Below, in pieces: positions 38,269-47,193 of a DNA stretch of 64,000 nucleotides (its first letter is position 1; each line of letters begins with the position of its first letter). The notes under the pieces are model-generated. The model had not been told where the DNA came from. It saw only the letters and a program-made list of their open reading frames with translations, and ran no database searches. Source of the DNA: a virus; IMG/VR virus record IMGVR_UViG_3300008261_000018, positions 1-64,000 of that record. The stretch is one strand, 5' to 3'. A program made the position numbers and the translations under genes.

Positions 38269-39654
38269 TTAGCGGAAGAACAGGCCGCCTGCCTCTGAGA
38301 GGCCCAGCTCGGGAACCGTAAAGGGACCGAGCCTCCATTTGCCGCCACGCCGCCGCGCCGCCTCCGCTCGCAGCAACTGAGGATTAGCGCTTGGGCCTTG
38401 GGCACCGAACGCCCCGGGGTCCAGGCGCTTTTCTTCTGCGCGCTGCCGCTGACTGGGCTTGGCACTGCCGCCCAGCTGCGACACCACCGCGACGGGATTG
38501 CCGATGCGAGCGCCGGTAGCCACTGCCGGCAACACTTGGGCCGCGGCCGCCGGTGCCAGGCGCTGCAGCGCGCCTGCACCCATGCCAACAACAGGGGCGG
38601 CAAGCAGGCCCGTGGCGTATTCCTGCGCTACCCGCTCACCCGCCTTGCGGACATTTCCGGTCTCGACCGCTTGGCGGAACTCCGGATCGAAGAGCGGAAC
38701 CGATCCAGCCAGATCGGTCGTGGCATTGAAGCCAGCCCCGACAGCATTCCGCACCCTTTCAAAGGCGCGGCCAGCGCGGGCGTTCTCCGCGAACTGGATA
38801 GCCATGTCCTTCTCGTACGTCGCCGGGATCCTGGCGGGAGGATTCGAGAGGGCGCTGATCTTGTCTTGATAAGGGAAGATCCCTTCATCAGCCCAACCCC
38901 GTCCGATCTCCAGGCTTCCGTCCATGGCAGCGTCTGAGAGATCAGCGGCGTGAATCGAGCCGCCAGCCGTCCAGCGCTTCGGGGTATAGCGGCCTTCATC
39001 GACGGCACGCTGATAGCCCTGAATCAATTCATCGGCGTACTTCTCGCCGCGAATCCGCGCAGTCCCAACATCCTGATCGGCGATAGCGCGAGTGTTGCGA
39101 GTCTGCGGGGTCGGCATGAAGCCTTCGTCCCAATCAAACTCGCCGGCATCCATGAAATCGAGGTCGCCTCTCTTGAATGAGGGAGCGGCGAGATTGAAGA
39201 CCCGGGTCAGATTTCCCTGCTTGTCTGTCAGGGAGTCCGCAAGCTTTTGGTCCCAGCTCCCTTCTCCGCCGGGCGCGAAGTAGCTGGGATCTACGCCCAG
39301 TTCAATTTGTTTGAGCTTCCGAACCGTAAATGCATCGCGATCCGGCATGGCGCCGTAATTCACGAAGTTGCTGTAGTTCGGGGTGCCCGGCCCTCGATCA
39401 GGGCCGTACCATCCAGGATTGCCGTGAATCGCGCCTGACGCATACAGCTTGTCGAGCGCTGCGTGATCGGTGACGTTCTCGAGAAGCTCGCCATAGACCG
39501 TGGCCGGGACATTCGAGAAACGATGGCCCGCGTCATGGATCGCAAAGGGTCCTGACTCCAGCGGCGGCTGGACATCGAGGCCATAGGGATTGACGAACTC
39601 CTCGCCGAGCTTCAGGACAGAAGTGCGCTTCTGACTTGGATCTCTAGGCGCCAT
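38269..39654 (-). CDS. Large unknown protein, probable virion component
   Basis: A 461-residue protein from MAPRDPSQKRTSV. The ATG at 39654 has a GGAG 7 bases upstream and overlaps the previous stop (TAATG), which favours it over a longer start. Arg/Asp/Gly-rich with a hydrophobic Ala/Pro/Val region near residues 350-390 (TGLLAAPVVGMGAGALQRLA). Size, composition and place beside small late-type genes suggest an ejection or capsid-internal protein. Not recognised. Confidence 0.5.
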   Translation of the reverse strand: MAPRDPSQKRTSVLKLGEEFVNPYGLDVQPPLESGPFAIHDAGHRFSNVPATVYGELLENVTDHAALDKLYASGAIHGNPGWYGPDRGPGTPNYSNFVNYGAMPDRDAFTVRKLKQIELGVDPSYFAPGGEGSWDQKLADSLTDKQGNLTRVFNLAAPSFKRGDLDFMDAGEFDWDEGFMPTPQTRNTRAIADQDVGTARIRGEKYADELIQGYQRAVDEGRYTPKRWTAGGSIHAADLSDAAMDGSLEIGRGWADEGIFPYQDKISALSNPPARIPATYEKDMAIQFAENARAGRAFERVRNAVGAGFNATTDLAGSVPLFDPEFRQAVETGNVRKAGERVAQEYATGLLAAPVVGMGAGALQRLAPAAAAQVLPAVATGARIGNPVAVVSQLGGSAKPSQRQRAEEKRLDPGAFGAQGPSANPQLLRAEAARRRGGKWRLGPFTVPELGLSEAGGLFFR

Positions 39655-39932
39655 TACCAGCTCCAGTTGCAACTCCAGTAGCCCGGAGTGGTTTTGTCTT
39701 TTTTCTCGTCACAGTTGTGACGACTCTTGAAATCGGCGCGGCGATCTTCGTCGCCATGGCCGCCGCGACCGTTTGGGCCATTGCGGTAGTTCTCCATCGA
39801 CGGATCACCGAAGCGCACAATCTTGTCGGTGTCGCCATCTTTGACGACAACCGCAAACTTCTTACTCTCACCCGGCGTGCGCTTGGGCTTGTTGTAGCCC
39901 TCGAAGACTTCTCCGGCTTTGCGGACAGTCAT
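39654..39932 (-). CDS. DUF5754-like small protein
   Basis: A 92-residue basic protein. KAGEVFEGYNKPKRTPGESK, then KIVRFGDPSMENYR, RRADFKSRHNCDEKKDKTTP and GYWSCNWSW form a pattern I recall from many marine phages (DUF5754-like). The C-terminal RHNCD and WSC residues may bind metal. Part of a chain of three coupled small genes. Function unknown; likely late expressed. Confidence 0.65.
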   Translation of the reverse strand: MTVRKAGEVFEGYNKPKRTPGESKKFAVVVKDGDTDKIVRFGDPSMENYRNGPNGRGGHGDEDRRADFKSRHNCDEKKDKTTPGYWSCNWSW

Positions 39933-40054
39933 GGCTTGTCCTTCTTCGGCACGCAGTTCGGCACCTTTTTGCCGTCTTTGACCTTCATGCCGATGGCCTC
40001 ATAGCCCTTCCAGCACGCGTCTTTGAGTTTGTCGCCTGCCTTGCGGACTGCCAT
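39929..40054 (-). CDS. 41-residue Lys-rich protein
   Basis: The frame MAVRKAGDKLKDACWKGYEA and on to PNCVPKKDKP. It resembles small Lys/Cys peptides (GYxxIGxKxKxGKKVPNCVP) frequent in marine phages, often next to the DUF5754-like gene. ATGA overlap with the next gene. Below the size used by many annotation tools. Confidence 0.6.
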   Translation of the reverse strand: MAVRKAGDKLKDACWKGYEAIGMKVKDGKKVPNCVPKKDKP

Positions 40055-40056
40055 GG

Positions 40057-40716
40057 TCAGCGCTCCTTCTTGCGACTGCCGTCTTCCTGGCCGCCGCGAT
40101 CCTGCATCAACATCACCGCCGGCACGGAACCAAGCAGAGCGCCAATGCCACCGCCTCGGATCAGATTGCGACCCGAGCGAACAACTGCGGACTCGGCGGC
40201 GCGGGCAATCGGCACGCCCGACGGCTGCGGACCGTACTTGGTGTAATCGCTGCCAATCTTGCGCAGCACTTCGTCTTCAATGCGCTGAGCCCTTGCGCTG
40301 ACCTTACGGGCCGCGTCATCGACGGCCCCGCGGTCAGGCGTGGCTGTCTGGCCACCCGAGAGCATGGTCATTACAGCGTCCCCGCCGTACTGGGATGCCA
40401 CTTGCCTCGCCGCTGCTGTATCGCCAAGTAGGCCGACCATTTCGTTGGCCAGCGGATCTCGAGCCATCACCAGGCCAACACCGGCCGCGGCGGTACCCAA
40501 GGGAATAGCGGTAATAGCAGCATTAGCCAGGTACTCACCACTGTTATTGATCGTGGCATCTCCCATGAAGTAATCCAGGAGGTTCACGATCCCTGTTGTT
40601 GTCAGGCCTCCCACCCCGCTGAGGGCGGCCAGGGCGGTTACGAAATCAATGGAGTCAAGATCATCGCGTCCGAGATCTTGCTTAAGGCGATCGCCAGCGA
40701 GTCGGTTCACAGTCAA
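40057..40716 (-). CDS. Unknown protein with hydrophobic helices
   Basis: A 219-residue protein. Several hydrophobic/Gly segments (FVTALAALSGVGGLTTTGIV; AITAIPLGTAAAGVGLVMA; RGGGIGALLGSVPAVMLMQD) alternate with charged helices. Similar in style to internal virion proteins that enter the membrane at DNA ejection. Coupled to the genes on both sides. Confidence 0.5.
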   Translation of the reverse strand: MTVNRLAGDRLKQDLGRDDLDSIDFVTALAALSGVGGLTTTGIVNLLDYFMGDATINNSGEYLANAAITAIPLGTAAAGVGLVMARDPLANEMVGLLGDTAAARQVASQYGGDAVMTMLSGGQTATPDRGAVDDAARKVSARAQRIEDEVLRKIGSDYTKYGPQPSGVPIARAAESAVVRSGRNLIRGGGIGALLGSVPAVMLMQDRGGQEDGSRKKER

Positions 40717-41186
40717 GCCCTCTTAACAAAGCCTGGCAGGTCTTGGCCGTGATCAGGATTCTTGAGCAGGCGCTGACGCAGCTTCTCGCGCATCACCGGA
40801 TCATTGGCATTCGGGATGCCTTCCACGTTCCGGCCAGGGATCTTGGGATAACTCAGATCGAAGCTCGGGCTACCCGCAAGGATCTCAGGCGCTCCCCCTT
40901 CGTCCCACTGTCCGGGGAACGCACGGTTCCGGTAGTCCTCCATCTGCTGGTCGTACAGGCGCTCGTCGCCTTCCTCCCATGGGATGACAGGCATATTCGA
41001 GTAGTCGCCCTCTTGCGGGCCGCCACCAACTGTGTCTACCAGTGTTCCGGCAATGGCCTCAGCAATTTGCTGATCTTCCGGTGTCAGGATACGCGGATCG
41101 GTGCGACCTTGCTGCGACTGTCTGCCGATGTAATTCACTAGATCAGGCGACAGCCCAAGCCCTTCTCCAGCAAACGCTTGTCGCAC
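40713..41186 (-). CDS. Unknown protein
   Basis: A 157-residue protein (MRQAFAGEGLGLSPDLVNYI), Gly/Pro/Asp-rich and probably extended. First gene of the chain that runs down to 38269; ATGA overlap with the next. Not recognised. Confidence 0.5.
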   Translation of the reverse strand: MRQAFAGEGLGLSPDLVNYIGRQSQQGRTDPRILTPEDQQIAEAIAGTLVDTVGGGPQEGDYSNMPVIPWEEGDERLYDQQMEDYRNRAFPGQWDEGGAPEILAGSPSFDLSYPKIPGRNVEGIPNANDPVMREKLRQRLLKNPDHGQDLPGFVKRA

Positions 41187-41234
41187 TGTCCGGCAGTTAA
41201 GAGTTAGATCAAGTCTACAAAGACTTGCTTCTTC

Positions 41235-41450
41235 CTATTCCAAGTTCTCCTCCAAGATCGGCCGCAGTTGATCGGCAATCGGGAAGTGCCGCAGCAGTGC
41301 CTTGGCTTCTCGCCTGACTTCCCTTGGGATCCTCGGTGTCACTTTCGCGTTGGTCAGACGCAGCAAGAAGTCGCGGGTCGCAACCACCGCTGCCACCCGC
41401 TGCGTCGTGCTGGAAATCTGAGCCCTAGGCCGCTGCGGAAAATTCAGCAT
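41235..41450 (-). CDS. Small basic helical protein
   Basis: A 71-residue basic protein (MLNFPQRPRAQISSTTQRVA). It overlaps the upstream gene by 26 bases. Not recognised. Confidence 0.45.
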   Translation of the reverse strand: MLNFPQRPRAQISSTTQRVAAVVATRDFLLRLTNAKVTPRIPREVRREAKALLRHFPIADQLRPILEENLE

Positions 41451-41673
41451 CAGAAATGCGGATCGATTCCTCTTCTTCGTCGAACCACTGCAACCGGGCT
41501 TCGGCTACATCAGCGCCGACGCGCTCAACGTACATCCGGTGTAGCCCTGTGTATGTGAAGCAGTGCTCGGTGGCAGGGTTGCCGCGATCAAACAACTCGT
41601 AGAGATACTCCACGTAGTCCGCTCGGTTCTGATCCTGCTGAACAGCTGCTGTCGTTTTCATGTCATATCGCAT
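41425..41673 (-). CDS. Small acidic protein
   Basis: An 82-residue protein (MRYDMKTTAAVQQDQNRADY). The start is set at 41673 by an AAGG box just upstream; an ATG four codons on is also possible. The acidic tail (FDEEEESIRISDAEF) is a possible protein-interaction site. Not recognised. Confidence 0.45.
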   Translation of the reverse strand: MRYDMKTTAAVQQDQNRADYVEYLYELFDRGNPATEHCFTYTGLHRMYVERVGADVAEARLQWFDEEEESIRISDAEFSAAA

Positions 41674-41767
41674 CGTGCCTTGCAAGGCTAAGCAGTTACC
41701 AACCGATTGCCAAGGCTTGCAAAGCGCATGACACGGCCCATAATGGGCCCGACTCATCGCGCTAGCC

Positions 41768-41920
41768 GTGGACCTGCCGACCCCCGAACAGATCGACGCT
41801 CACTACAAGCAGTGGTTCACCGAGAACTACGTCGCCCCCTGCGGTAAGACCCCGCCGACCGTGATCGCCTTCGTGCAGGACGTGCTCGAGACCTTCATCA
41901 AGCCGCAGCTCGAGCAGTGA
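41768..41920 (+). CDS. 50-residue protein
   Basis: From the GTG at 41768: VDLPTPEQIDAHYKQWFTEN, then a helical C-terminus (TVIAFVQDVLETFIKPQLEQ). Stop and next ATG overlap (TGATG). Too short for default gene finding, but composition and coupling support it. Not recognised. Confidence 0.5.
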   Translation: MDLPTPEQIDAHYKQWFTENYVAPCGKTPPTVIAFVQDVLETFIKPQLEQ

Positions 41921-42111
41921 TGGATGCATACCGGCTGTCACTGACCCGCAGCTACCCCGATGAGGAGTACTGCCAGACGATCACAGTTCGCGTCGAAACC
42001 GAGGAGATCCACGCCTTGGTGCATGCCTTCTCGGACTTCCTGGAATCCTCGGGATTCCTCAGGGCTTCGATCGCGGCGTCGCTACAGTCCGCCGCGGCAC
42101 GCATGCTGTAG
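41920..42111 (+). CDS. Small protein
   Basis: A 63-residue protein (MDAYRLSLTRSYPDEEYCQT): two beta strands then a long Ala/Leu-rich helix. Coupled to the 50-residue gene. Not recognised. Confidence 0.5.
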   Translation: MDAYRLSLTRSYPDEEYCQTITVRVETEEIHALVHAFSDFLESSGFLRASIAASLQSAAARML

Positions 42112-42158
42112 GCCATGGCAGGCGATGTCTTTACACTGAGGGAAGCATCGCCTGTCTA

Positions 42159-42296
42159 ATGGATCCCACCACTGCTGCGATTATTGCGATCATCATTGCC
42201 GCCGGTAGTGAGATCATTGCCCTGCTGCCGATTCGCAGCAACAGCTGGATTCAGCTGCTGATGCGCGCGCTGAAGTCACTCTTCCCAAAGCGCTGA
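42159..42296 (+). CDS. 45-residue membrane protein
   Basis: The frame MDPTTAAIIAIIIAAGSEII, then ALLPIRSNSWIQLLMRALKS, has one membrane segment followed by an amphipathic basic helix. Very similar small proteins (ASEIxxxLPI, LKxLFPK) are common next to structural genes in phages of marine bacteria. A holin-like role is possible but unproved. Confidence 0.55.
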   Translation: MDPTTAAIIAIIIAAGSEIIALLPIRSNSWIQLLMRALKSLFPKR

Positions 42297-42316
42297 AGCC
42301 GGGAACGACGTGGCTC

Positions 42317-42532
42317 TTGCGCTTTGGCGATAAGGACTGGAGGCATCAACTCCAGAAAGCTGCTCAGGACCGCAAGTTCGAGGCGACGCTAAAACCTCGC
42401 TTAGATGCGGCCATCGAAGACTGGCACGCAACGCAACCGCGAACGATTGCTCCGAAAATAAATCAACACGAAGACGGCTCTATGGAAATCAGATCACCAT
42501 GGAGTCATCATTCCGATGAATCAAGAAAATAG
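42317..42532 (+). CDS. Small basic protein, start uncertain
   Basis: A 71-residue frame from a TTG (MRFGDKDWRHQLQKAAQDRK). The frame is open back into the preceding gene (LKPGTTWLL), so translation might begin at an unseen start or by coupling. It ends antisense to the fibre gene. Weak start evidence. Confidence 0.4.
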   Translation: MRFGDKDWRHQLQKAAQDRKFEATLKPRLDAAIEDWHATQPRTIAPKINQHEDGSMEIRSPWSHHSDESRK

Positions 42533-43657
42533 TCGGGCGTACTGGAGAATCACGAGTCCGGCACCACCGGGAGCGTCGCCATCGGGATAGTAATTGTAAT
42601 AGCCAATGCCACCGCCGCCGCCGGCGTTCCCGCCGCGACCGTATGTAGGGGCGTAGGTTGTCGCGCCACCCCCGCCGCCGAGAATGCCCCCGAGGCCTGT
42701 GGACATGTAGCGTTACGGACTAGCGTCACACCCCCCGCAACCGCCGCCACCGCCGCCTGGGCCACCGGCCGTGCCTTCAATGGTGCGCGAAAGCGTACTT
42801 TCGTAATGCCACATTCCGGCCGAGCCGCCACCGCCGCCTAGGTAAATCTCATTTGGACTAATAAGAAAGTCGCCCCGCCCGGGTGTACCAGATCTGCCTG
42901 TAGCGCCACCGTAGCTGACATAGCAATTCACTACTGTTCCTGACGCACCGCCCGGACCAAATAGACCATTGCCGCCTGGCTCGGGGGTGTAGTTACTCGC
43001 CCGACTATTGGAAAACGCAGGCCTGCGCATTGAGCCACCACCGGCGCCCCCGGTGTAGCTGCCATTGTTGCCAGGGCCACCTATGCCGCCACCACCGCCC
43101 GAGGCGTAGGAGGAGCCATTACCGCCAGCAAACCCATCACGAATGCCATAAGGGGCGGGGGCGCTGCCACCACCTCCGCCGCCGGCGTTAGTGCTCGAAG
43201 CATAGTAACCAGTGCCGCCAGTGCCGCCTCGACGGTTGATATCTCCGCCAATGCCTAGGCCACCTACTCCATAATTCGCAGTTCCAGCGACTCCGCCATT
43301 GCTCCCCGAGTTCGACACCTCGCAGGCGCCGCCATTGCCCCCAGTCGCCGAGCAATGACTGCCAAAGCTAGAGGTTCCAGACTGAGTTGTTGAGTTGTTG
43401 TTTGGGGCGCCAATTGTGATGGTCTCAGTGGAGCCAAGGCTGGCTGGGGTGATGTGCTTTACTGCCAAGCCGCCGCCGCCGCCGCCATTCGGGGTGACCG
43501 CTCTTGTGTAGTAGGAACAGCCCGTACCACCAGCGCCCCAAACATGGACGAGGATGGGTTTCGAGCCATCTAGATCAGCGGGTTTGGTCCAGGTAAACGT
43601 GCCCTGTGTTCTAAAGATCTCGTAGCAGTTGTAGTTATAGGACTTGAAGTTGGCCAT
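42521..43657 (-). pseudogene. Glycine-rich fibre protein A1, interrupted by an in-frame stop
   Basis: Paralogue of the gene at 44913. It begins MANFKSYNYNCYEIFRTQGT and runs through the Gly/Asn/Ser-rich fibre body, then meets a TAA at 42713. After two codons the same frame continues (MSTGLGGILGGGGGA ... LVILQYARLFS) to 42521, matching the C-terminus of A2. With the stop read through, the length is 379 codons including two stops, almost the same as A2. So this is either a recent nonsense mutation, a readthrough gene or a sequencing error. Family context: polyglycine-rich receptor-binding fibres. Confidence 0.75.
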
Positions 43658-43663
43658 CCCTGG

Positions 43664-44803
43664 TTACACCACCTTGTACTGAATAATGATCAGGCCGTCC
43701 CCACCGTCGCCGGCGTAATTGTCGTTGCCATAGCCACTCCCACCACCGCCGCCGGCGTTGCCGCCATGGCCACCACTGCTGTAGTGGCACGCGCCGCCAC
43801 CGCCAGCGAGAATCCCGCCGCTGCCGGCCACCAGGTATCCGCCGTTAGTGGATACAGCCCCAACCCCGCCGCCGCCGCCGCCCGGAGCACCGTTGGCGCC
43901 GTTGGCAAAGAAAAAGCCGGAGCTTTGATTGAATGCTCCGCCGCCGCCGCCGCCGCCACCGCCAAAGATGATCTCGTTAGGAGACAGGATCACTCCGCCT
44001 TCCCCGGGCTGAGCCGGACCAGCTACGTCGCCGCCATAGCTGACATAACCCAGATACGTCCTGGCCCCTTGGCCCCCGCCACCGAGAATGCCGGGGCCTC
44101 CCTGCCCAGCGCTGTAGTAACCCAAGTTCGAGGAGAAGCCTGGGCCAGCAGAGCCGCCGCCGCCGCAACCCATGTAATAGCCGTCACCGCCCTCGCCGCC
44201 GATGCCAGCACCACCACCAGCGCCGCGCGTGCTGAAGCCGTGCCCTCCGCGGTATCCGTCAGATAACCCGTACGGGGCAGGAGCAGATCCCCCGCCGCCG
44301 CCGCCAGCATTGGTCGACGCTGCGTTGTAGCCATCGCCCCCTGTTCCGCCCCGACGATTGATATCGCCGCCAACGCCAAGTCCGCCAACGCCGTAAGTCG
44401 AACCGCTGCCCTGATTGGGAGTGCCATTACCGCCACTGTTACCACCAGTTGCTGAGCAGTGAGCGCCGAATGAGCTCGTGCCTCCTACCCCGTCAAAGGC
44501 GGTAGCACCAGTACCAATCACGAGAGTCTCAGTAGAGCCCAGTGCGCTGGTATTGATATATTTCAATGCCAGTCCGCCACCACCGCCGCCCTTCGCGTAC
44601 GGCGCGGGTGCCCCTGAGTTCCCGTAGTCGCCAGCACCACCAGCTCCCCAGACGTGCACGAGAATACGGGTACCGATGAGCCCGGCAGGCTTCTCCCATG
44701 TATATGTTCCAGCAATATGGAAGATCTCGTACTGGTTAAATTCACCCGGCAAGCCGCCGCCACCGCCGCCACCGCCGCTGCTACCCGGAAATCTCCTTCC
44801 CAT
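43664..44803 (-). CDS. Glycine-rich fibre protein B1
   Basis: A 379-residue protein of type B (start MGRRFPGSSGGGGGGGGLPG). The N-terminal ~60 residues hold a small beta domain (TYTWEKPAGLIGTRILVHVW), shared by all four paralogues; the rest is GGGGG blocks separated by aromatic and polar residues, ending LIIIQYKVV. Proteins with this Gly-rich domain act as tail-fibre tips; polyglycine type II helices form the receptor-binding module of T-even gp38 adhesins. It starts 110 bases after A2 ends and finishes 6 bases before A1. Confidence 0.7.
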   Translation of the reverse strand: MGRRFPGSSGGGGGGGGLPGEFNQYEIFHIAGTYTWEKPAGLIGTRILVHVWGAGGAGDYGNSGAPAPYAKGGGGGGLALKYINTSALGSTETLVIGTGATAFDGVGGTSSFGAHCSATGGNSGGNGTPNQGSGSTYGVGGLGVGGDINRRGGTGGDGYNAASTNAGGGGGGSAPAPYGLSDGYRGGHGFSTRGAGGGAGIGGEGGDGYYMGCGGGGSAGPGFSSNLGYYSAGQGGPGILGGGGQGARTYLGYVSYGGDVAGPAQPGEGGVILSPNEIIFGGGGGGGGGAFNQSSGFFFANGANGAPGGGGGGVGAVSTNGGYLVAGSGGILAGGGGACHYSSGGHGGNAGGGGGSGYGNDNYAGDGGDGLIIIQYKVV

Positions 44804-44912
44804 TGAAAACCAGTGTCAGTCTGAGTGGATCAGAGGAGATTCGCGGTTGCGCGAACCCACGCATCTATAGATAGGTTAGCGCCAACAATGGGCCGCTCAG
44901 TCGTGCAAATAA

Positions 44913-46049
44913 CTAGACCAGTCGTGCGTATTGAATGACGACCAGTCCATCCCCACCGCGACCAGGCTGGGTCGGATCTCCATTCATGTAATACCCCGCA
45001 CTGCCTCCACCGCCTGCATTGCCGCCCTTCCCGGGGGAGGCGTAATCAGAGCAGCCGCCACCACCGCCAAGCAAGCCGCCATCGCCAGCGCAGCCATAAA
45101 AGCCCGTCGTCGTGTATTTCCCTGTGCCGCCGCCGCCGCCGCCTGGGCCTCCAGGGCTGCCGTTATGCATGGCACGAGGGCTTGACGGCAAATCGTTGTA
45201 CTGCCCTGCGGTGCCGCCGCCGCCGCCCAGATAGATCTCATTGGGTGAGAGCAGGAAATCACCCCCGGCCCTACTTGGATTGCGGCCAGCGCTGCCGCCA
45301 TAGGTGACGTAGCAGACGTAAGTGGTTCCAGAGCAGCTTCCTGGGCCGAACAATCCATTCCCCCCAGGTTCGGGTGTGTAGCTGCTTGAGCGGGAATACG
45401 AGACCGGCCCGCTACGCATGGAGCCACCACCGGACCCTCCGCTGTAGGACCCGCTTCTACCTATTCCACCTATGCCGCCACCGCCGCCACCGGCATAGGT
45501 GGAGCCGTTCCCACCATTGAAGCCGTCCCTGGCACCGTATGGGGCAGGTGCGCTACCGCCGCCGCCGCCGCCAGCGTTGTCGTAAGTCGAGTAATAACCC
45601 GTTCCGCCTTGTCCGCCTCGACGGTTGATATCTCCGCCGATACCTAGGCCACCTACTCCGTAATTTGCAATGCCATTCGTCCCGCCATTACTGCCTGCAT
45701 TCGATGTCGAACAGACGCCGCCGTTTCCCCCCGTAGCCGAACAATGCGAACCAAAGCTCGATGTACCGCCTGGGAGGTTCGAGCTGTAATCGTAGGCACC
45801 GACGGTGATTGTTTCTGTGCCGCCAAGACTGGCTGGGGTGATCAGCTTGACGGCTAAGCCACCACCACCACCACCTCTCCAGTTGCTGTCACTGCCGCTG
45901 TAGTAATCATTCCCGCTCCCGCCTGCTCCCCAGACGTGCACCAGGATCGGCTTACCGCCGTCTAAATCAGTCGGTTTTGTCCAGGTGTAACTCCCAGACA
46001 ATTGAAAGATCTCGACACAGTTGTATAGATACGACTTGAAGTTGGTCAT
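44913..46049 (-). CDS. Glycine-rich fibre protein A2
   Basis: A 378-residue protein of type A (MTNFKSYLYNCVEIFQLSGS). Same layout as A1: beta domain with SYTWTKPTDLDGGKPILVHV, then Gly-rich repeats, then a C-terminal GLVVIQYARLV strand. It is full length, unlike A1. Likely a receptor-binding fibre in the virion. Confidence 0.7.
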   Translation of the reverse strand: MTNFKSYLYNCVEIFQLSGSYTWTKPTDLDGGKPILVHVWGAGGSGNDYYSGSDSNWRGGGGGGLAVKLITPASLGGTETITVGAYDYSSNLPGGTSSFGSHCSATGGNGGVCSTSNAGSNGGTNGIANYGVGGLGIGGDINRRGGQGGTGYYSTYDNAGGGGGGSAPAPYGARDGFNGGNGSTYAGGGGGGIGGIGRSGSYSGGSGGGSMRSGPVSYSRSSSYTPEPGGNGLFGPGSCSGTTYVCYVTYGGSAGRNPSRAGGDFLLSPNEIYLGGGGGTAGQYNDLPSSPRAMHNGSPGGPGGGGGGTGKYTTTGFYGCAGDGGLLGGGGGCSDYASPGKGGNAGGGGSAGYYMNGDPTQPGRGGDGLVVIQYARLV

Positions 46050-46052
46050 GGC

Positions 46053-47186
46053 TCAACCCCCCTTCTTGTACTGAATGATGATTAGGCCGTCGCCGCCAAA
46101 GCCCACGAACGAACTCCCGTAGCCGCTACCGCCGCCGCCGCCGCCGTTGCCGCCGTTGCCGCCATAGCAGTAGTGAGCTGCACCGCCTCCACCGCCCAGC
46201 ATGCCTCCACTGCCAGCGCGACCGTAAAAGGATTCTGATGATTGAACCCCCAAGCCGCCGCCGCCAGCGCCAGGGCCGCCATTGCCACCGTCTTGCATGA
46301 TGCCGACGGTGCTTTGGGTGTAACAAACGCCACCTCCACCACCACCTCCGCCGAAGACGATCAGATTTGGTTCAAGGATCATTCGGCCGCCACCATTTTG
46401 CGCAAAGTCACCAACGTCATGTGAGTAACTTGCGTACGCCATGTATGCAGTCGCTGCGATTCCGCCGGCGCCGAGAATGCCTGTACCGCCGTTGCCTGGT
46501 TGTCTGTACGAGCTTGTTCCAAATGCTCCTGGGCCCGCACTCCCGCCGCCGCCACCACCAGCGGTAATTCCCTCGCCTCCTTTGCCACCTATTCCACCAC
46601 CACCACCACCACCGCGCGTGCTGTAGCCATCCCCGCCACGGAATCCATTTCTGTATCCATAGGGAGCAGGGGCAGATCCGCCACCACCACCGCTGCCGTT
46701 AGTAGACGAGCCGGTGATGCCATCCCCTCCTTGGCCGCCCCGGCGGTTGATGTCACCGCCAATGCCCATACCGCCGACGCCGTATAAGGATGCGCTCCCC
46801 TGATTTACCGCGTTATTGCCACCACTGTTCCCACCCGTAGCGGAACAGTGTGCGCCGAAGGACGAGCTGCCACCAGTGCCGACATGAGAGGTCGAGCCTG
46901 CGCCCACCGTAATGGCGACAGTGCTGGCTAACGAGCCAATCGGGATTGACTTGAATGCTAAGCCTCCACCGCCTCCTCCTTGCCCTACGGTATAACCGGA
47001 TCCGCCGTAATCACCGCAGCCTCCGGCGCCCCAGACGTGCACGAGAATACGGGTCCCACTGATATCGCTGGGGACGGTCCACGTGAATGTTCCGCTTTCT
47101 CGATACATCAAGTAAGCGTTAAATTCGCCGAACGAACCGCCACCACCGCTGCTGGCGTTTCCTGTTCCTGGAAACCGTCGTCCCAC
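46053..47186 (-). CDS. Glycine-rich fibre protein B2
   Basis: A 377-residue protein of type B (MGRRFPGTGNASSGGGGSFG). Beta domain with TFTWTVPSDISGTRILVHVW, Gly-rich body, C-terminal LIIIQYKKGG. It is separated from A2 by only 3 bases. B2-A2 and B1-A1 together look like a duplicated two-gene unit. Confidence 0.7.
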   Translation of the reverse strand: MGRRFPGTGNASSGGGGSFGEFNAYLMYRESGTFTWTVPSDISGTRILVHVWGAGGCGDYGGSGYTVGQGGGGGGLAFKSIPIGSLASTVAITVGAGSTSHVGTGGSSSFGAHCSATGGNSGGNNAVNQGSASLYGVGGMGIGGDINRRGGQGGDGITGSSTNGSGGGGGSAPAPYGYRNGFRGGDGYSTRGGGGGGGIGGKGGEGITAGGGGGGSAGPGAFGTSSYRQPGNGGTGILGAGGIAATAYMAYASYSHDVGDFAQNGGGRMILEPNLIVFGGGGGGGGVCYTQSTVGIMQDGGNGGPGAGGGGLGVQSSESFYGRAGSGGMLGGGGGAAHYCYGGNGGNGGGGGGSGYGSSFVGFGGDGLIIIQYKKGG

Positions 47187-47193
47187 GTTCTCC

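Noticed and set aside
42713-42715. TAA codon reassignment (alternative genetic code)
   Set aside because: TAA ends other intact genes (for example at 9604, 18617 and 32342), so the in-frame TAA in fibre A1 is not explained by recoding of all TAA codons.
42713-47186. Long repeat-rich frames on the plus strand over the Gly-rich genes
   Set aside because: Low-complexity antisense of GGN codons (Pro/Ala-rich), not genes.
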